From the NCBI RefSeq assembly GCF_009905545.1, contig NZ_JAAALB010000014.1, positions 1-64,000 on the forward strand: a DNA stretch of 64,000 nt, in the 5' to 3' direction. Source of the stretch: Cellulophaga sp. BC115SP. GTDB taxonomy: Bacteria > Bacteroidota > Bacteroidia > Cytophagales > Spirosomataceae. This document shows, piece by piece, positions 24,015 to 32,073 of the stretch. The notes under the pieces were generated by a model that saw only the letters and a program-made list of their open reading frames with translations, searched no databases and was not told the DNA's origin. Each line of letters begins with the position of its first letter. The first letter of the stretch is position 1. The position numbers and the translations under genes are program-made.

Positions 24015-25352
24015 ATGAGTAAGCTTTGGCAAAAAGATAATACTTCTGTTAACGAGAAAATAGAAAAATTTACTGTAGGTCGCGACCCTGAGTTTGACCT
24101 ATTATTAGCGGAGTTCGATGTATTAGGCTCCTTGGCACATACACGTATGCTCGAAAGCATTGGCTTACTCGAAGCTGATGAATTGGCTCAGGTACAATCT
24201 GAATTGAAAAATATTTATCAAGGTATCCAAAACGGTGAATTTGTTATCGAAGAGGGTATCGAGGATGTTCACTCGCAAGTAGAATTGATGCTTACTCGTC
24301 AATTGGGCGAAGCTGGAAAAAAAATCCACTCTGGTCGCTCACGTAACGACCAAGTTTTGGTGGATTTGAAGCTTTTCACCAGAGCACGTTTGCAAGAATT
24401 AGCCGAATCAACTTTCCGCTTATTTGACTTGTTGACTGAACTTAGTGAGCGTTTCAAAAGTGTTTTGTTACCAGGCTATACTCACTTGCAAATTGCGATG
24501 CCATCGTCGTTTGGTTTGTGGTTTGGGGCTTATGCCGAAGGTTTGGTTGACGACATGGAAATGTTGCAAACAGCCTATCAATTAGCCAACAAAAATCCAC
24601 TTGGTTCGGGTGCTGGATATGGTTCTTCTTTTCCCCTGAATCGTACCATGACAACGCAGTTATTAGGTTTTAACCATTTGCATTACAACGTAGTATATGC
24701 TCAAATGTCAAGAGGAAAAACCGAGCTATTTGCGGTAACTGCTATTGCTCAAATTGCCTCAACTTTATCTCGTTTGGCAATGGATATCTGTTTGTACAAT
24801 TCTCAGAACTTTGGCTTTATCAAACTTCCTGACGAAATGACAACAGGTAGCTCTATTATGCCTCATAAGAAAAACCCTGATGTAGCAGAATTGCTTCGTG
24901 GAAAAACCAATAGGCTAAAAGGATTACCAAATGATATTATGCTCGTAATGAGCAACTTGCCTTCTGGATACCACCGTGAGATGCAGATTTTGAAAGAAGT
25001 ATTAATGCCTGCTTTCGACGAAATTTTGAGTTGCTTAGATATGACTCATTTTATGCTTTCAGGTATTCAGGTTAAAGAAGGTATCTTGGACGATTCAAAG
25101 TATGATTTATTGTTTTCAGTAGAAAGAGTCAACGAATTGGTATTACAAGGTGTACCTTTTAGAGAAGCTTACAAAATTATCGGAAACGAAATCAACTCAG
25201 GAGAATACCACCCAAATCGTAATTTACAACATTCACACGAAGGAAGTATTGGTAACCTCTGTACAGCAGAAATTACAGCAATGATGGAAGAAGTAAAACA
25301 GAAATTTGGCTTTGAAAAAGTAGAAAAAGCCATAGCTGATTTGCTTGCTTAA
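24015..25352 (+). CDS. argH: Argininosuccinate lyase
   Basis: Splits argininosuccinate to arginine and fumarate, the last step of arginine synthesis. The 445-aa fumarase/aspartase superfamily enzyme shows the three conserved regions: HSGRSRNDQVLVDLKL near residue 97, PGYTHLQIAMPS near 150, and the signature GSSIMPHKKNPDVAE near 278-292, whose first Ser is the catalytic base. The second half is typical. argG is not in this window, although argF', argB and argE are just upstream on the same strand. Confidence 0.97.
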   Translation: MSKLWQKDNTSVNEKIEKFTVGRDPEFDLLLAEFDVLGSLAHTRMLESIGLLEADELAQVQSELKNIYQGIQNGEFVIEEGIEDVHSQVELMLTRQLGEAGKKIHSGRSRNDQVLVDLKLFTRARLQELAESTFRLFDLLTELSERFKSVLLPGYTHLQIAMPSSFGLWFGAYAEGLVDDMEMLQTAYQLANKNPLGSGAGYGSSFPLNRTMTTQLLGFNHLHYNVVYAQMSRGKTELFAVTAIAQIASTLSRLAMDICLYNSQNFGFIKLPDEMTTGSSIMPHKKNPDVAELLRGKTNRLKGLPNDIMLVMSNLPSGYHREMQILKEVLMPAFDEILSCLDMTHFMLSGIQVKEGILDDSKYDLLFSVERVNELVLQGVPFREAYKIIGNEINSGEYHPNRNLQHSHEGSIGNLCTAEITAMMEEVKQKFGFEKVEKAIADLLA

Positions 25353-25353
25353 G

Positions 25354-25545
25354 TTATTTAGTGATTTGTGATTGAGTGATTATTTTAAAGAAGTTAATAG
25401 TTAACCGTATATCAGTTATTGGTATATACTACCAAAGTGAGTCAGAGATATATTATTAATTTAATACTTCCTTTTACTTACATTTCTATTGTTAATATAC
25501 TTATTAAAATAATCACTCATTCGCTCAATCACAAATCACTAAATA
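25354..25545. repeat. Inverted array of TGAGTGAT/ATCACTCA words
   Basis: GTGATTTGTGATTGAGTGAT (from about 25361) and AATCACTCATTCGCTCAATC (25511) with ACAAATCACTAAATAAG are inverted copies, about 190 bp apart, between the convergent argH and yfhO-like genes. They probably double as a bidirectional terminator. Confidence 0.6.
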
Positions 25546-27998
25546 AGTTTTCTTTGCTGTATCAAAAAGAAAACTATCCCTGCAATATATAGCAACAACG
25601 CCACTAGGGCAACTTTTGTACCCATACTCACATAAGGCGCTTCATATTGAAGTACTACCTGATGGTTTCCTGCTGACAATGGGATGCCTATAAAACCAAA
25701 GCTCACTTGTTCGATTCTCTGCTCTTTTCCATCTATCAAAGCTTTCCAACCAATATCAAACGGAATACTCCAATACAATAATTGTGGCGTTTGCAACTTG
25801 ATGTTTCCTTCGATATGATTATCCGAAAATTTAGTCATTGTAAAAGGAGTAGCTTTTCTGGCAGCAATGGCATCGTTATATTCTACACCATTCAATGTGC
25901 TCGTCGTATCTGCTTGTTGGTAAAGTGACAAGCCTAATTCTTTTCCTTTTTCTTGACTCAAAACACAAGCGTGCAATAATACTTTTTGTCTAGCAAATGG
26001 CGAAAGTTGTTCAAATGTCTTCTCATCTGCAAATTGGTTATAAGTATATGCTAAAGGCAAAGCATTATTGTTTTTCAATATCTTCACCTCTCCCACCGTA
26101 TCAATTGGGGTAAAACCCTGCGGACGCAAATCCATGGTTGGGTTTTTAATCAGGACATATTTTACAGCATTTACACTTTCTAGCAAGGTATTTCCTCCTA
26201 GACCATTTACCCATCTTGTGCTAAATTCATCCCCTTTTTTGACTAAGCCCATACCTAACAAAAAGCGGACATAATTAACTTGGTTGAACGAGGAATAACA
26301 CGAAGTCCCATAGTAATCTTGTAGTTTGGCATCATTGAGCCCAGCAAAAATCGCAGGACTTGAGGCGTAATCCTTATCTATTCGATAAAAAGATGTGTCA
26401 GATTTTTTGAGGCGAGCTACCGCTTCATTGGTGGCATCTTCAAACAACGAACTTTTGTCCTTGTACTCCGAAACAGATGCTGCATTACGACGATTGAGTG
26501 CGGGATTATCCAAAAATAATATTTCTCCTATAACCAATACTAAAGCTCCGATTTGAGCAATATTTTTTAACGAAGAACGACTCAACAAATACAAAATACC
26601 CGCTTGCAAAATCACAAAAAAGCTCACCAAAGTACGCAAACGGCTATTGATATTTTCTTTAGGAATTTCATACGGCGCGTACAATGCAAAAAGTAAAACC
26701 ACCAAAGTTGCACCCAATACCACAAGGTTGATTTCTGATTTTTGTACAATTTGGGAAATACCACGATATGCCAAAAACAATAAGAATATTACGATAAAAA
26801 AGCCTGCTGTGCGATAGTAATCACCCGAAAACAACCAGAAAGCATATCGAAAATAGGGAAAAGTCAGTATCAGAAAACAAGCGAAGGTGATAGCACCGTA
26901 AATAATTGTCTGTCGGCGATTGGCTAAGGCAAATACCTGCGGTGCAGCCACCAGCGTTAAGATGCCACAGTATAACACAGGTGCCTCCATATAGTTTTGC
27001 CATCCTCGATAATCAGAGCCTGTTCCTAAAAGGTCATTTGAGAAAAAGCGTAGGAAAGCCGAAGCTGTCTGTACACCATCCGACATATCGAATGGTGAAG
27101 CCGCCGAAAGAGTATCAAAGTAAGATACGCCTCCAGCCACACGTGGACTTTCGATAATTTGATAAATATTACTTGGTAAAATAAAACCAGCCAAAGCCAA
27201 GCCCAAAATACCGAATCCTATCAAACCGAGCAGTTGCCACAACAGTTGAGATACAGGCTTTGAAGCATCTTCAAAATGACGCACCAAAGCATATATCAAA
27301 ATCAATACTCCGTACAAGTACAAATAAAAAGGCTGATGAATAGCAATCAGGGCGATACTCAACGGGAAAAAATACCATTTACTTTTCCCTATCCATTGTT
27401 CCAGAGCAAAAAGTAAGAACGCAGCTTGATATACTTCGGTAGGATATTTATTTAAATCCCACGTACTACAAACAATCAAATATCCACAAAAAGCATAGCT
27501 TAATGCCCCTATTATTGAGGCAAACTTATGTAAATGAAGGCTTTGTAAAAAGGCATAAAAGAACGTAGCTGCTAAAAATATCTCTATCACTACCACCAAT
27601 ACTAAACTACCAGCAATGTTTTCTTTTCCAAATAAAAACAAGACAGTAGTTGCAATTGGATCTAACCAAAATGGATTGATATTTTGCCCCATTCCTGCCT
27701 TAAATGACCAAGCGGGAATGCCCTCCGACTTGATATAATCGGCATAATGCATCAAGTTGGTGTAAATGATATTGATAGAATCGGCACCAAGGTCAAGAAA
27801 AAGGAAATACTTTTTGTGAAAAAGATAGTCTTTAAACAAGATAACCGAAATCAGAAGCACACAGCCCCATAATAAGCCAAACCCTTGCAAGTCAGAAATT
27901 TTATCAAAAATTGAAATGACTTCAGACCTAATTTTAGGGGCTTCTTTAGGCTCGGAGACGGGTTGAATTTTGGTTTTAGAAGTTTTAGATTTTGCCAT
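25539..27998 (-). CDS. YfhO-family multi-pass membrane protein
   Basis: An 819-aa inner-membrane protein with a basic cytoplasmic N-terminus, about a dozen hydrophobic segments (first near residue 38, last near 790-812) and a soluble C-terminal part (about 480-780). It resembles the YfhO/GT-C-like family, members of which act in glycosylation of cell-wall polymers or lipid carriers; the N-terminal loop DLGADSINIIYTN fits the GT-C acidic loop. Its substrate is unknown. No sugar-transfer genes are adjacent. It is convergent with argH. Confidence 0.85.
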   Translation of the reverse strand: MAKSKTSKTKIQPVSEPKEAPKIRSEVISIFDKISDLQGFGLLWGCVLLISVILFKDYLFHKKYFLFLDLGADSINIIYTNLMHYADYIKSEGIPAWSFKAGMGQNINPFWLDPIATTVLFLFGKENIAGSLVLVVVIEIFLAATFFYAFLQSLHLHKFASIIGALSYAFCGYLIVCSTWDLNKYPTEVYQAAFLLFALEQWIGKSKWYFFPLSIALIAIHQPFYLYLYGVLILIYALVRHFEDASKPVSQLLWQLLGLIGFGILGLALAGFILPSNIYQIIESPRVAGGVSYFDTLSAASPFDMSDGVQTASAFLRFFSNDLLGTGSDYRGWQNYMEAPVLYCGILTLVAAPQVFALANRRQTIIYGAITFACFLILTFPYFRYAFWLFSGDYYRTAGFFIVIFLLFLAYRGISQIVQKSEINLVVLGATLVVLLFALYAPYEIPKENINSRLRTLVSFFVILQAGILYLLSRSSLKNIAQIGALVLVIGEILFLDNPALNRRNAASVSEYKDKSSLFEDATNEAVARLKKSDTSFYRIDKDYASSPAIFAGLNDAKLQDYYGTSCYSSFNQVNYVRFLLGMGLVKKGDEFSTRWVNGLGGNTLLESVNAVKYVLIKNPTMDLRPQGFTPIDTVGEVKILKNNNALPLAYTYNQFADEKTFEQLSPFARQKVLLHACVLSQEKGKELGLSLYQQADTTSTLNGVEYNDAIAARKATPFTMTKFSDNHIEGNIKLQTPQLLYWSIPFDIGWKALIDGKEQRIEQVSFGFIGIPLSAGNHQVVLQYEAPYVSMGTKVALVALLLYIAGIVFFLIQQRKLI

Positions 27999-28308
27999 CA
28001 GCGGATTGAAAATAAATGAGTTGGAATTGAAATATTGGTTACAGCATAGTGTGAAAAGTATTACTCATAAACCAGAAATACTTGCGCCAAATTTATGCCA
28101 AAGTAAGAATAATTGACCCTTTTTTCAGTATTTTGCGTTGTAGAGTTAGCTTGAGGCGAAATAGGAAGAGAATTAGAATTTAGTAAGTAAGAAATTAAAT
28201 AGCCTCAAAATCGTTTTTATAGTACATCTTAAAAACAGATGTTTCAATCAATCTGTAAGCATTGTGCCCAAAGCATCCTAATACATCAAAGAAATTGCCC
28301 ATACAAAA
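27999..28308. other. Intergenic region, divergent
   Basis: 310 bp between the leftward yfhO-like gene and the small rightward ORF. No gene or clear palindrome is seen. Confidence 0.45.
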
Positions 28309-28449
28309 ATGAATCAATCACCTCAAAATCCTAATAAATTTCAATCTTGGCTCAAGAAATTGGGCTTGGCAGGTTTTCTTTTTTTTCTCATCAAAGGGTT
28401 GCTTTGGTTGATTATTCCTTACTTGATAGCAAAGGGATTTTTTAAATAA
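28309..28449 (+). CDS. 46-aa hydrophobic small membrane protein
   Basis: ATG at 28309, TAA at 28447-28449. The product is 46 aa: a polar N-terminus (MNQSPQNPNKFQSWLKKLG) followed by a transmembrane segment (residues about 19-42; FLFFLIKGLLW then LIIPYLIAKGF) and a Lys end. I recognise the general look of short Bacteroidota proteins with a WLKKLGxxGFLFFLxKGL core, but not a function. It is divergent from the yfhO-like gene and standalone. Composition and amphipathic layout make chance unlikely. Confidence 0.65.
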   Translation: MNQSPQNPNKFQSWLKKLGLAGFLFFLIKGLLWLIIPYLIAKGFFK

Positions 28450-28500
28450 GGTGCGTTATGTGCAATAGGCTTTAGGCCTTAAGCTGTATGCTAAAGAATG

Positions 28501-28570
28501 GGCTTTCGGTAAAAGCATATCTGTAGTTACTAAAAAACATGTTAAAACTCTTTGCCTTTTGCCTAGTGCC
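28501..28570 (+). repeat. Dispersed GCCTAGTGCC-type repeat, copy 3
   Basis: GGCTTTCGGTAAAAGCATAT, CTGTAGTTACTAAAA and GTTAAAACTCTTTGCC match the copy at 7303-7380 almost base for base. Confidence 0.7.
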
Positions 28571-28701
28571 TAAAGCACAGAGTCAAATCATTTCTTACAA
28601 ACTTGTCAATACGTTTTTACCTTATGCTTTCGGCTTGTAGGTACTAAAAATATACATATGATTCATCCCGAATGTCGGGATTAGGATGAGTCTCCCATTT
28701 T

Positions 28702-28783
28702 TATCAAAAAAGCGGTCGGAAAACAATTTCCGACCGCTTTTTTGATACTATTATGCTAAAGACGCAAAGCATTACGTCTCTAC
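28702..28783 (-). repeat. Hairpin plus AGACGCAA palindrome, copy 2
   Basis: A perfect 21-bp-arm hairpin (28702-28722 with 28727-28747, core AAAAGCGGTCGGAAA) is followed 12 bp later by AGACGCAAAGCATTACGTCT. The pair has the same order and spacing type as at 125-223, so the two parts form one dispersed unit. In this location it may terminate the leftward GH43 gene. Confidence 0.65.
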
Positions 28784-28840
28784 AATTAAACTAATCATGC
28801 AATTAGCGATGACTCATAGCCTAAGCCCTATCCTGTATTT

Positions 28841-29758
28841 TTATTTTTTCTCGTAAACCTCTACAGGTAAGATATTGCCTTCTGAATCAAATCTCATTGG
28901 CGAAATACAAGTTTCTCGGTTATACCCATTACCATTTGGAATGATAAAACGGTGATAAACAATGTACCATTCATCTTTGCCTGGTACTTGTACTACCGAG
29001 TGATGACCAGCGCCTTTTACCTCATCATGCCCTTTTAGAATTGGATTATTTTGAGCTTTCACAAATGGTCCCATTGGCGAATCCGAAACACCATAAGCTA
29101 CCGAATAACGTGGATCACGGGTGTCGTATTCTGACCACATCAAGTAGTATTTTCCTTTTCGTTTAATCAAAAAAGAACCTTCATTATAACCTTCAGGCTT
29201 GTAAGAAACGATTGATGCTTCATTAATCGAAATCATATCTGGATTCAACTTGGCGATATAACATCTCCCCTGTCCAAAATAGATATAGGCTTGTCCATCG
29301 TCATCTACAAAGACCATTGGGTCAATAATCTGCGCTTGGTATTGTCCTTTTGTAATCAAAGGTTTGCCAAGTGCATCCTTGAAAGGTCCGGTTGGCTTGT
29401 CAGACACCGCTACACCGATGTTGGTATCTGCCGAAAAATAGAAGTAGTATTTATTGTTTTTGAAAGCAATTGCGGGTGCCCAAGCACGTTTTTGTGCCCA
29501 AGTAAGGTCTTTTTTGAAGTCAAGAATTGTTCCTTCTTTTTTCCATTTCTTCATATCTTTTGAAGACCATACCGTAAAATAGTCAGATGACCAGCCTTCA
29601 AATCCATCGGTAGTTGGATAGATATAATATTTGCCATTAAAAACAGCTACGTGCGGATCGGCAAAAGCGCCAGGTAAGACAGGTGAAGGAGCTTTTTGTT
29701 GAGCAAATATTGGACTCATGCCACAACAAGTCAACAAAGTAAATAGGATTTTTTTCAT
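28841..29758 (-). CDS. Glycoside hydrolase family 43 protein (secreted)
   Basis: A 305-aa secreted five-bladed beta-propeller glycosidase. A signal peptide (MKKILFTLLTCCGMSPIFAQ) starts at the ATG 29756-29758; the frame opens 32 codons earlier but the extension is not credible. The three acidic catalytic residues expected for GH43 are the Asp in GAFADPHVAVF, the Asp in IIDPMVFVDDDGQAYIYFG and the Glu in GYNEGSFLIKRKGKYYLMWS. Targets are usually arabinan or xylan side chains; the exact linkage cannot be told. No SusCD pair or other polysaccharide genes are adjacent, so it is not in an obvious PUL. Confidence 0.9.
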   Translation of the reverse strand: MKKILFTLLTCCGMSPIFAQQKAPSPVLPGAFADPHVAVFNGKYYIYPTTDGFEGWSSDYFTVWSSKDMKKWKKEGTILDFKKDLTWAQKRAWAPAIAFKNNKYYFYFSADTNIGVAVSDKPTGPFKDALGKPLITKGQYQAQIIDPMVFVDDDGQAYIYFGQGRCYIAKLNPDMISINEASIVSYKPEGYNEGSFLIKRKGKYYLMWSEYDTRDPRYSVAYGVSDSPMGPFVKAQNNPILKGHDEVKGAGHHSVVQVPGKDEWYIVYHRFIIPNGNGYNRETCISPMRFDSEGNILPVEVYEKK

Positions 29759-29913
29759 GGGGATAAAAATAGAATTGATAATTTCTGAAAATTGGTGAAT
29801 AAACACGCTAAGAACAAGAGCTTTTTTAAATTCAGATATACTCAGATGATTCAAAAATAAAAGAAGTTATACAATTGAGTGTAGGCTACTATAACTAATA
29901 ATCTTCCATTTTG

Positions 29914-30528
29914 CTATTCAAACATAAATCTATGAGTTTTATAGTTAAGTGGAAAATCAGATCTGTCCGCAAAACCTTCATACGACAAACGTCGACTTTC
30001 TTTCATAGCGGGATGATTAAAGTTCATTATTTGTAAGGTGGTTTCTGCTCGTTGTGCTTCTTCTTCAGGTAAACCCCATAATATTTTTATTTCATGAGTA
30101 GTAAAATCATAATAGAAGTAATGATAAAAATCGTATCCTTGTTCATCAGGTCGAAGAAGCTTTTCGTCATAATTTACTCCTTTTTCTTTTTGGCAGTGAG
30201 CACAAACAACGTATAAATTCTCCCATTTACAGACTTCTATAGGATACTTTGACTTTGGCTTAAAGTGGTCAATTGTATTATCAGCACTCATGAGAGGATA
30301 AGCGTCACAATAAGAACAGTGTGAGTCTGTTTGCTGAATCAAGGAAGACATCAGAAGTTGATTCAGTGGTTTTCTCTGATATTGAGGCCAAGTAAATTCG
30401 AATGATTTATTGATTGCTCTTCGTTCTGCATACCTTTCTCCATATACTTGCCACCTAGGCTTAGGAATAGCAGCAGAATAGTTTTCTAATAAAATTATAG
30501 GGCTATTTACTCTAAGAAATTTACGCAT
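29914..30528 (-). CDS. ptuB: HNH nuclease of Septu-type defence (PtuB-like)
   Basis: A 204-aa protein with a zinc-bound HNH domain: Cys71-x2-Cys74, Asp87-His88-Phe in the NTIDHFKPKS segment, Trp102-Glu-Asn-Leu, and Cys109-x2-Cys112. This layout (CxxC, DHFxPK, WxNL, CxxC) is that of PtuB and the related TIGR02646-type HNH proteins found with ATPases in Septu and some retrons. It starts 5 bp after the stop of the ATPase gene, so the two are one transcript. The expected role is nucleic-acid cleavage that stops phage growth once the PtuA ATPase is triggered. No reverse transcriptase is present, so it is plain Septu rather than retron-Septu. Confidence 0.85.
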   Translation of the reverse strand: MRKFLRVNSPIILLENYSAAIPKPRWQVYGERYAERRAINKSFEFTWPQYQRKPLNQLLMSSLIQQTDSHCSYCDAYPLMSADNTIDHFKPKSKYPIEVCKWENLYVVCAHCQKEKGVNYDEKLLRPDEQGYDFYHYFYYDFTTHEIKILWGLPEEEAQRAETTLQIMNFNHPAMKESRRLSYEGFADRSDFPLNYKTHRFMFE

Positions 30529-30533
30529 AAGTG

Positions 30534-31808
30534 TTAGAATACCTCTTTATTTAAAATTCGTTGAAGTTGATTGATTTCACTTCCTAATAAGTGTGAAAGC
30601 TCTGTGCTCTGACTCGCCAAGCTATTTGTTAAATCTCTAAATTCTTGGAGATTATAAGATTCCCCTTTTAAAATTCTATTTCGTATCTCTCTAAACTTTT
30701 GGAGGTCTTCTTCAACAGAAACACCATATTGTTGCTTTACATCAAAAACCTCATCCAGAATACGCCTAACACTTTTTGCATCCTCTGATAAAGTTGGTAA
30801 CCCATCTAAAATTACAAAATTATCATTTCTTTTAAATTTATAAATCCATGCTCCATCCACTGATCCTACGACAAAAGGTGAATGTGTAGAAATGAATATT
30901 TGCGCATTTTTAAAAAGTTTTTGAATCACTGGTAATATTTTACGTTGCCAAGCTGGATGTAAATGAACTTCTATTTCGTCGAGCAATAAAATAAAGCTTC
31001 TATCAAAAATATCCAAATCATCAATCCATCGCATTTGGCTCATTCGCATAATCAAATCACCAACCCACGAGACAATACTTTTGACTCCATCTGGCAATGT
31101 ATCTAATCCGATACGTTGCTCGTCCTGAACCATATTTAAATACATAGTTTCAGGATTTAGATAAAAGCTAAAGTTTTGACCTGTGATTTGAAATAATACC
31201 TCTTCTATGACTGATATGTATCGTCTGTACTCCAAAGATTTATCTATCTGATTGGTTGTTTTTAAAAGAGCCTCTTTTATCAAAATTGAACCTATCCAGT
31301 TTGAAAATTTTTCAGTATTAATAGATTTGTCAAAACTGGTTGAATCTTCCAATATTTGACTGTATGGAATATCTGCTCTTGAGTTTACTTCAATACTTTT
31401 TGAGGTTCTTCTATACCCAGAATAAGAAAAAATAGCAAATGAAAATTTTCCTCCCCTAGTAAGAACCTTGTTAAGACTTACTCCTACTTTATTTATCTCT
31501 CCTGATTTATTATAGTTTTTTTGAGTTATAACTAACTTGTAGTCTGTGTAATTACTTTTAATTTGAAATGAACTTTCGCTAAAATTGAGCTTTTCTATCA
31601 AAGATGGCCCATGTTTAAGTTTTGAAGTTCGGTAAGAACCCAACTCCGCTAGCATTTCCAATATCGTTGTTTTCCCTGTTCCATTCTCCCCAGTAAGAAT
31701 ATGTATCTCTGCTAATCCTGTATTTTTTTTCTCAGGAAAATCTATTTTTAAATTATTAAACACTCCAACTTGACTTATTTCTAAACTTTCTATTCTAAAG
31801 TTTTCCAT
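30534..31808 (-). CDS. ptuA: AAA/SMC-like ATPase of Septu-type defence (PtuA-like)
   Basis: A 424-aa ATPase from the ATG at 31806-31808 (MENFRIES). Walker A GENGTGKTT is at residues 40-48, an ABC-signature-like LPDGVKSI near 238-245, Walker B FILLLDEIEVHLHP near 272-285, and the H-loop STHSPF at 307-312. The C-terminal 55 residues are helical and coiled-coil-like. In known Septu systems PtuA forms a large ring or horseshoe that recruits PtuB through its C-terminus. A longer frame to 31871 exists, but the predicted promoter lies inside it, so the shorter start is preferred. Identity is by architecture and partner, not by a search. Confidence 0.85.
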   Translation of the reverse strand: MENFRIESLEISQVGVFNNLKIDFPEKKNTGLAEIHILTGENGTGKTTILEMLAELGSYRTSKLKHGPSLIEKLNFSESSFQIKSNYTDYKLVITQKNYNKSGEINKVGVSLNKVLTRGGKFSFAIFSYSGYRRTSKSIEVNSRADIPYSQILEDSTSFDKSINTEKFSNWIGSILIKEALLKTTNQIDKSLEYRRYISVIEEVLFQITGQNFSFYLNPETMYLNMVQDEQRIGLDTLPDGVKSIVSWVGDLIMRMSQMRWIDDLDIFDRSFILLLDEIEVHLHPAWQRKILPVIQKLFKNAQIFISTHSPFVVGSVDGAWIYKFKRNDNFVILDGLPTLSEDAKSVRRILDEVFDVKQQYGVSVEEDLQKFREIRNRILKGESYNLQEFRDLTNSLASQSTELSHLLGSEINQLQRILNKEVF

Positions 31809-31859
31809 AGATTCAATATATATTTTAGTCAACAATATAGCTAATAGTTCAAACTTGGA

Positions 31860-31894
31860 CAAATATACCAATGTGTTAGGCTATTAGAAACAAA
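31860..31894 (-). promoter_or_regulatory. Predicted ptuA promoter
   Basis: The minus strand shows TATATTTG (plus 31860-31867), an exact TAnnTTTG, with TTTG (plus 31891-31894) 23 bp upstream. The ptuA ATG lies about 52 bp further. The spacing is at the long end of the range. Confidence 0.5.
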
Positions 31895-31921
31895 GTAGCC
31901 GTCAAACAAAGTTCGACGGCT
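31895..31921. promoter_or_regulatory. Palindrome near the ptuA promoter
   Basis: TAGCCGTC and GACGGCTA flank an 11-nt spacer just upstream of the -33 region of the Septu operon. It could be an operator or the terminator of a transcript entering from the nagB side; undecided. Confidence 0.35.
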
Positions 31922-32042
31922 AAATTCACAGGCACAAGGCCTGATAATCAAACACTATAATCAATTCCTTTTTCCAAATTCGGATGCATAGTAGAGTTAT
32001 TTCTTTTTTGAAATGCTCTTTTTGCACCCTCAATAACTTATA

Positions 32043-32072
32043 AAGCTTGGCGCTGACGCCAAGCTTTTTTTA
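32043..32072 (+). terminator. Hairpin abutting the nagB stop codon
   Basis: AAGCTTGGCG and CGCCAAGCTT flank a CTGA loop and are followed by seven T in the plus direction, immediately before the stop of the leftward fusion gene. The T-run faces the wrong way for that gene, although the stem would also form in its mRNA. Confidence 0.55.
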
Positions 32073-32073
32073 A

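Larger units (their letters stand above)
28450..28840. other. Intergenic region carrying two repeat families
   Basis: 391 bp with no gene: a GCCTAGTGCC-type repeat (28501-28570), the AAGCGGTCGG hairpin (28702-28747) and an AGACGCAA palindrome (28760-28783). It lies downstream of the leftward GH43 gene. Confidence 0.65.

Noticed and set aside
29914-31808. Retron-associated PtuAB
   Set aside because: No reverse transcriptase or msr/msd-like structure lies within 2 kb on either side.
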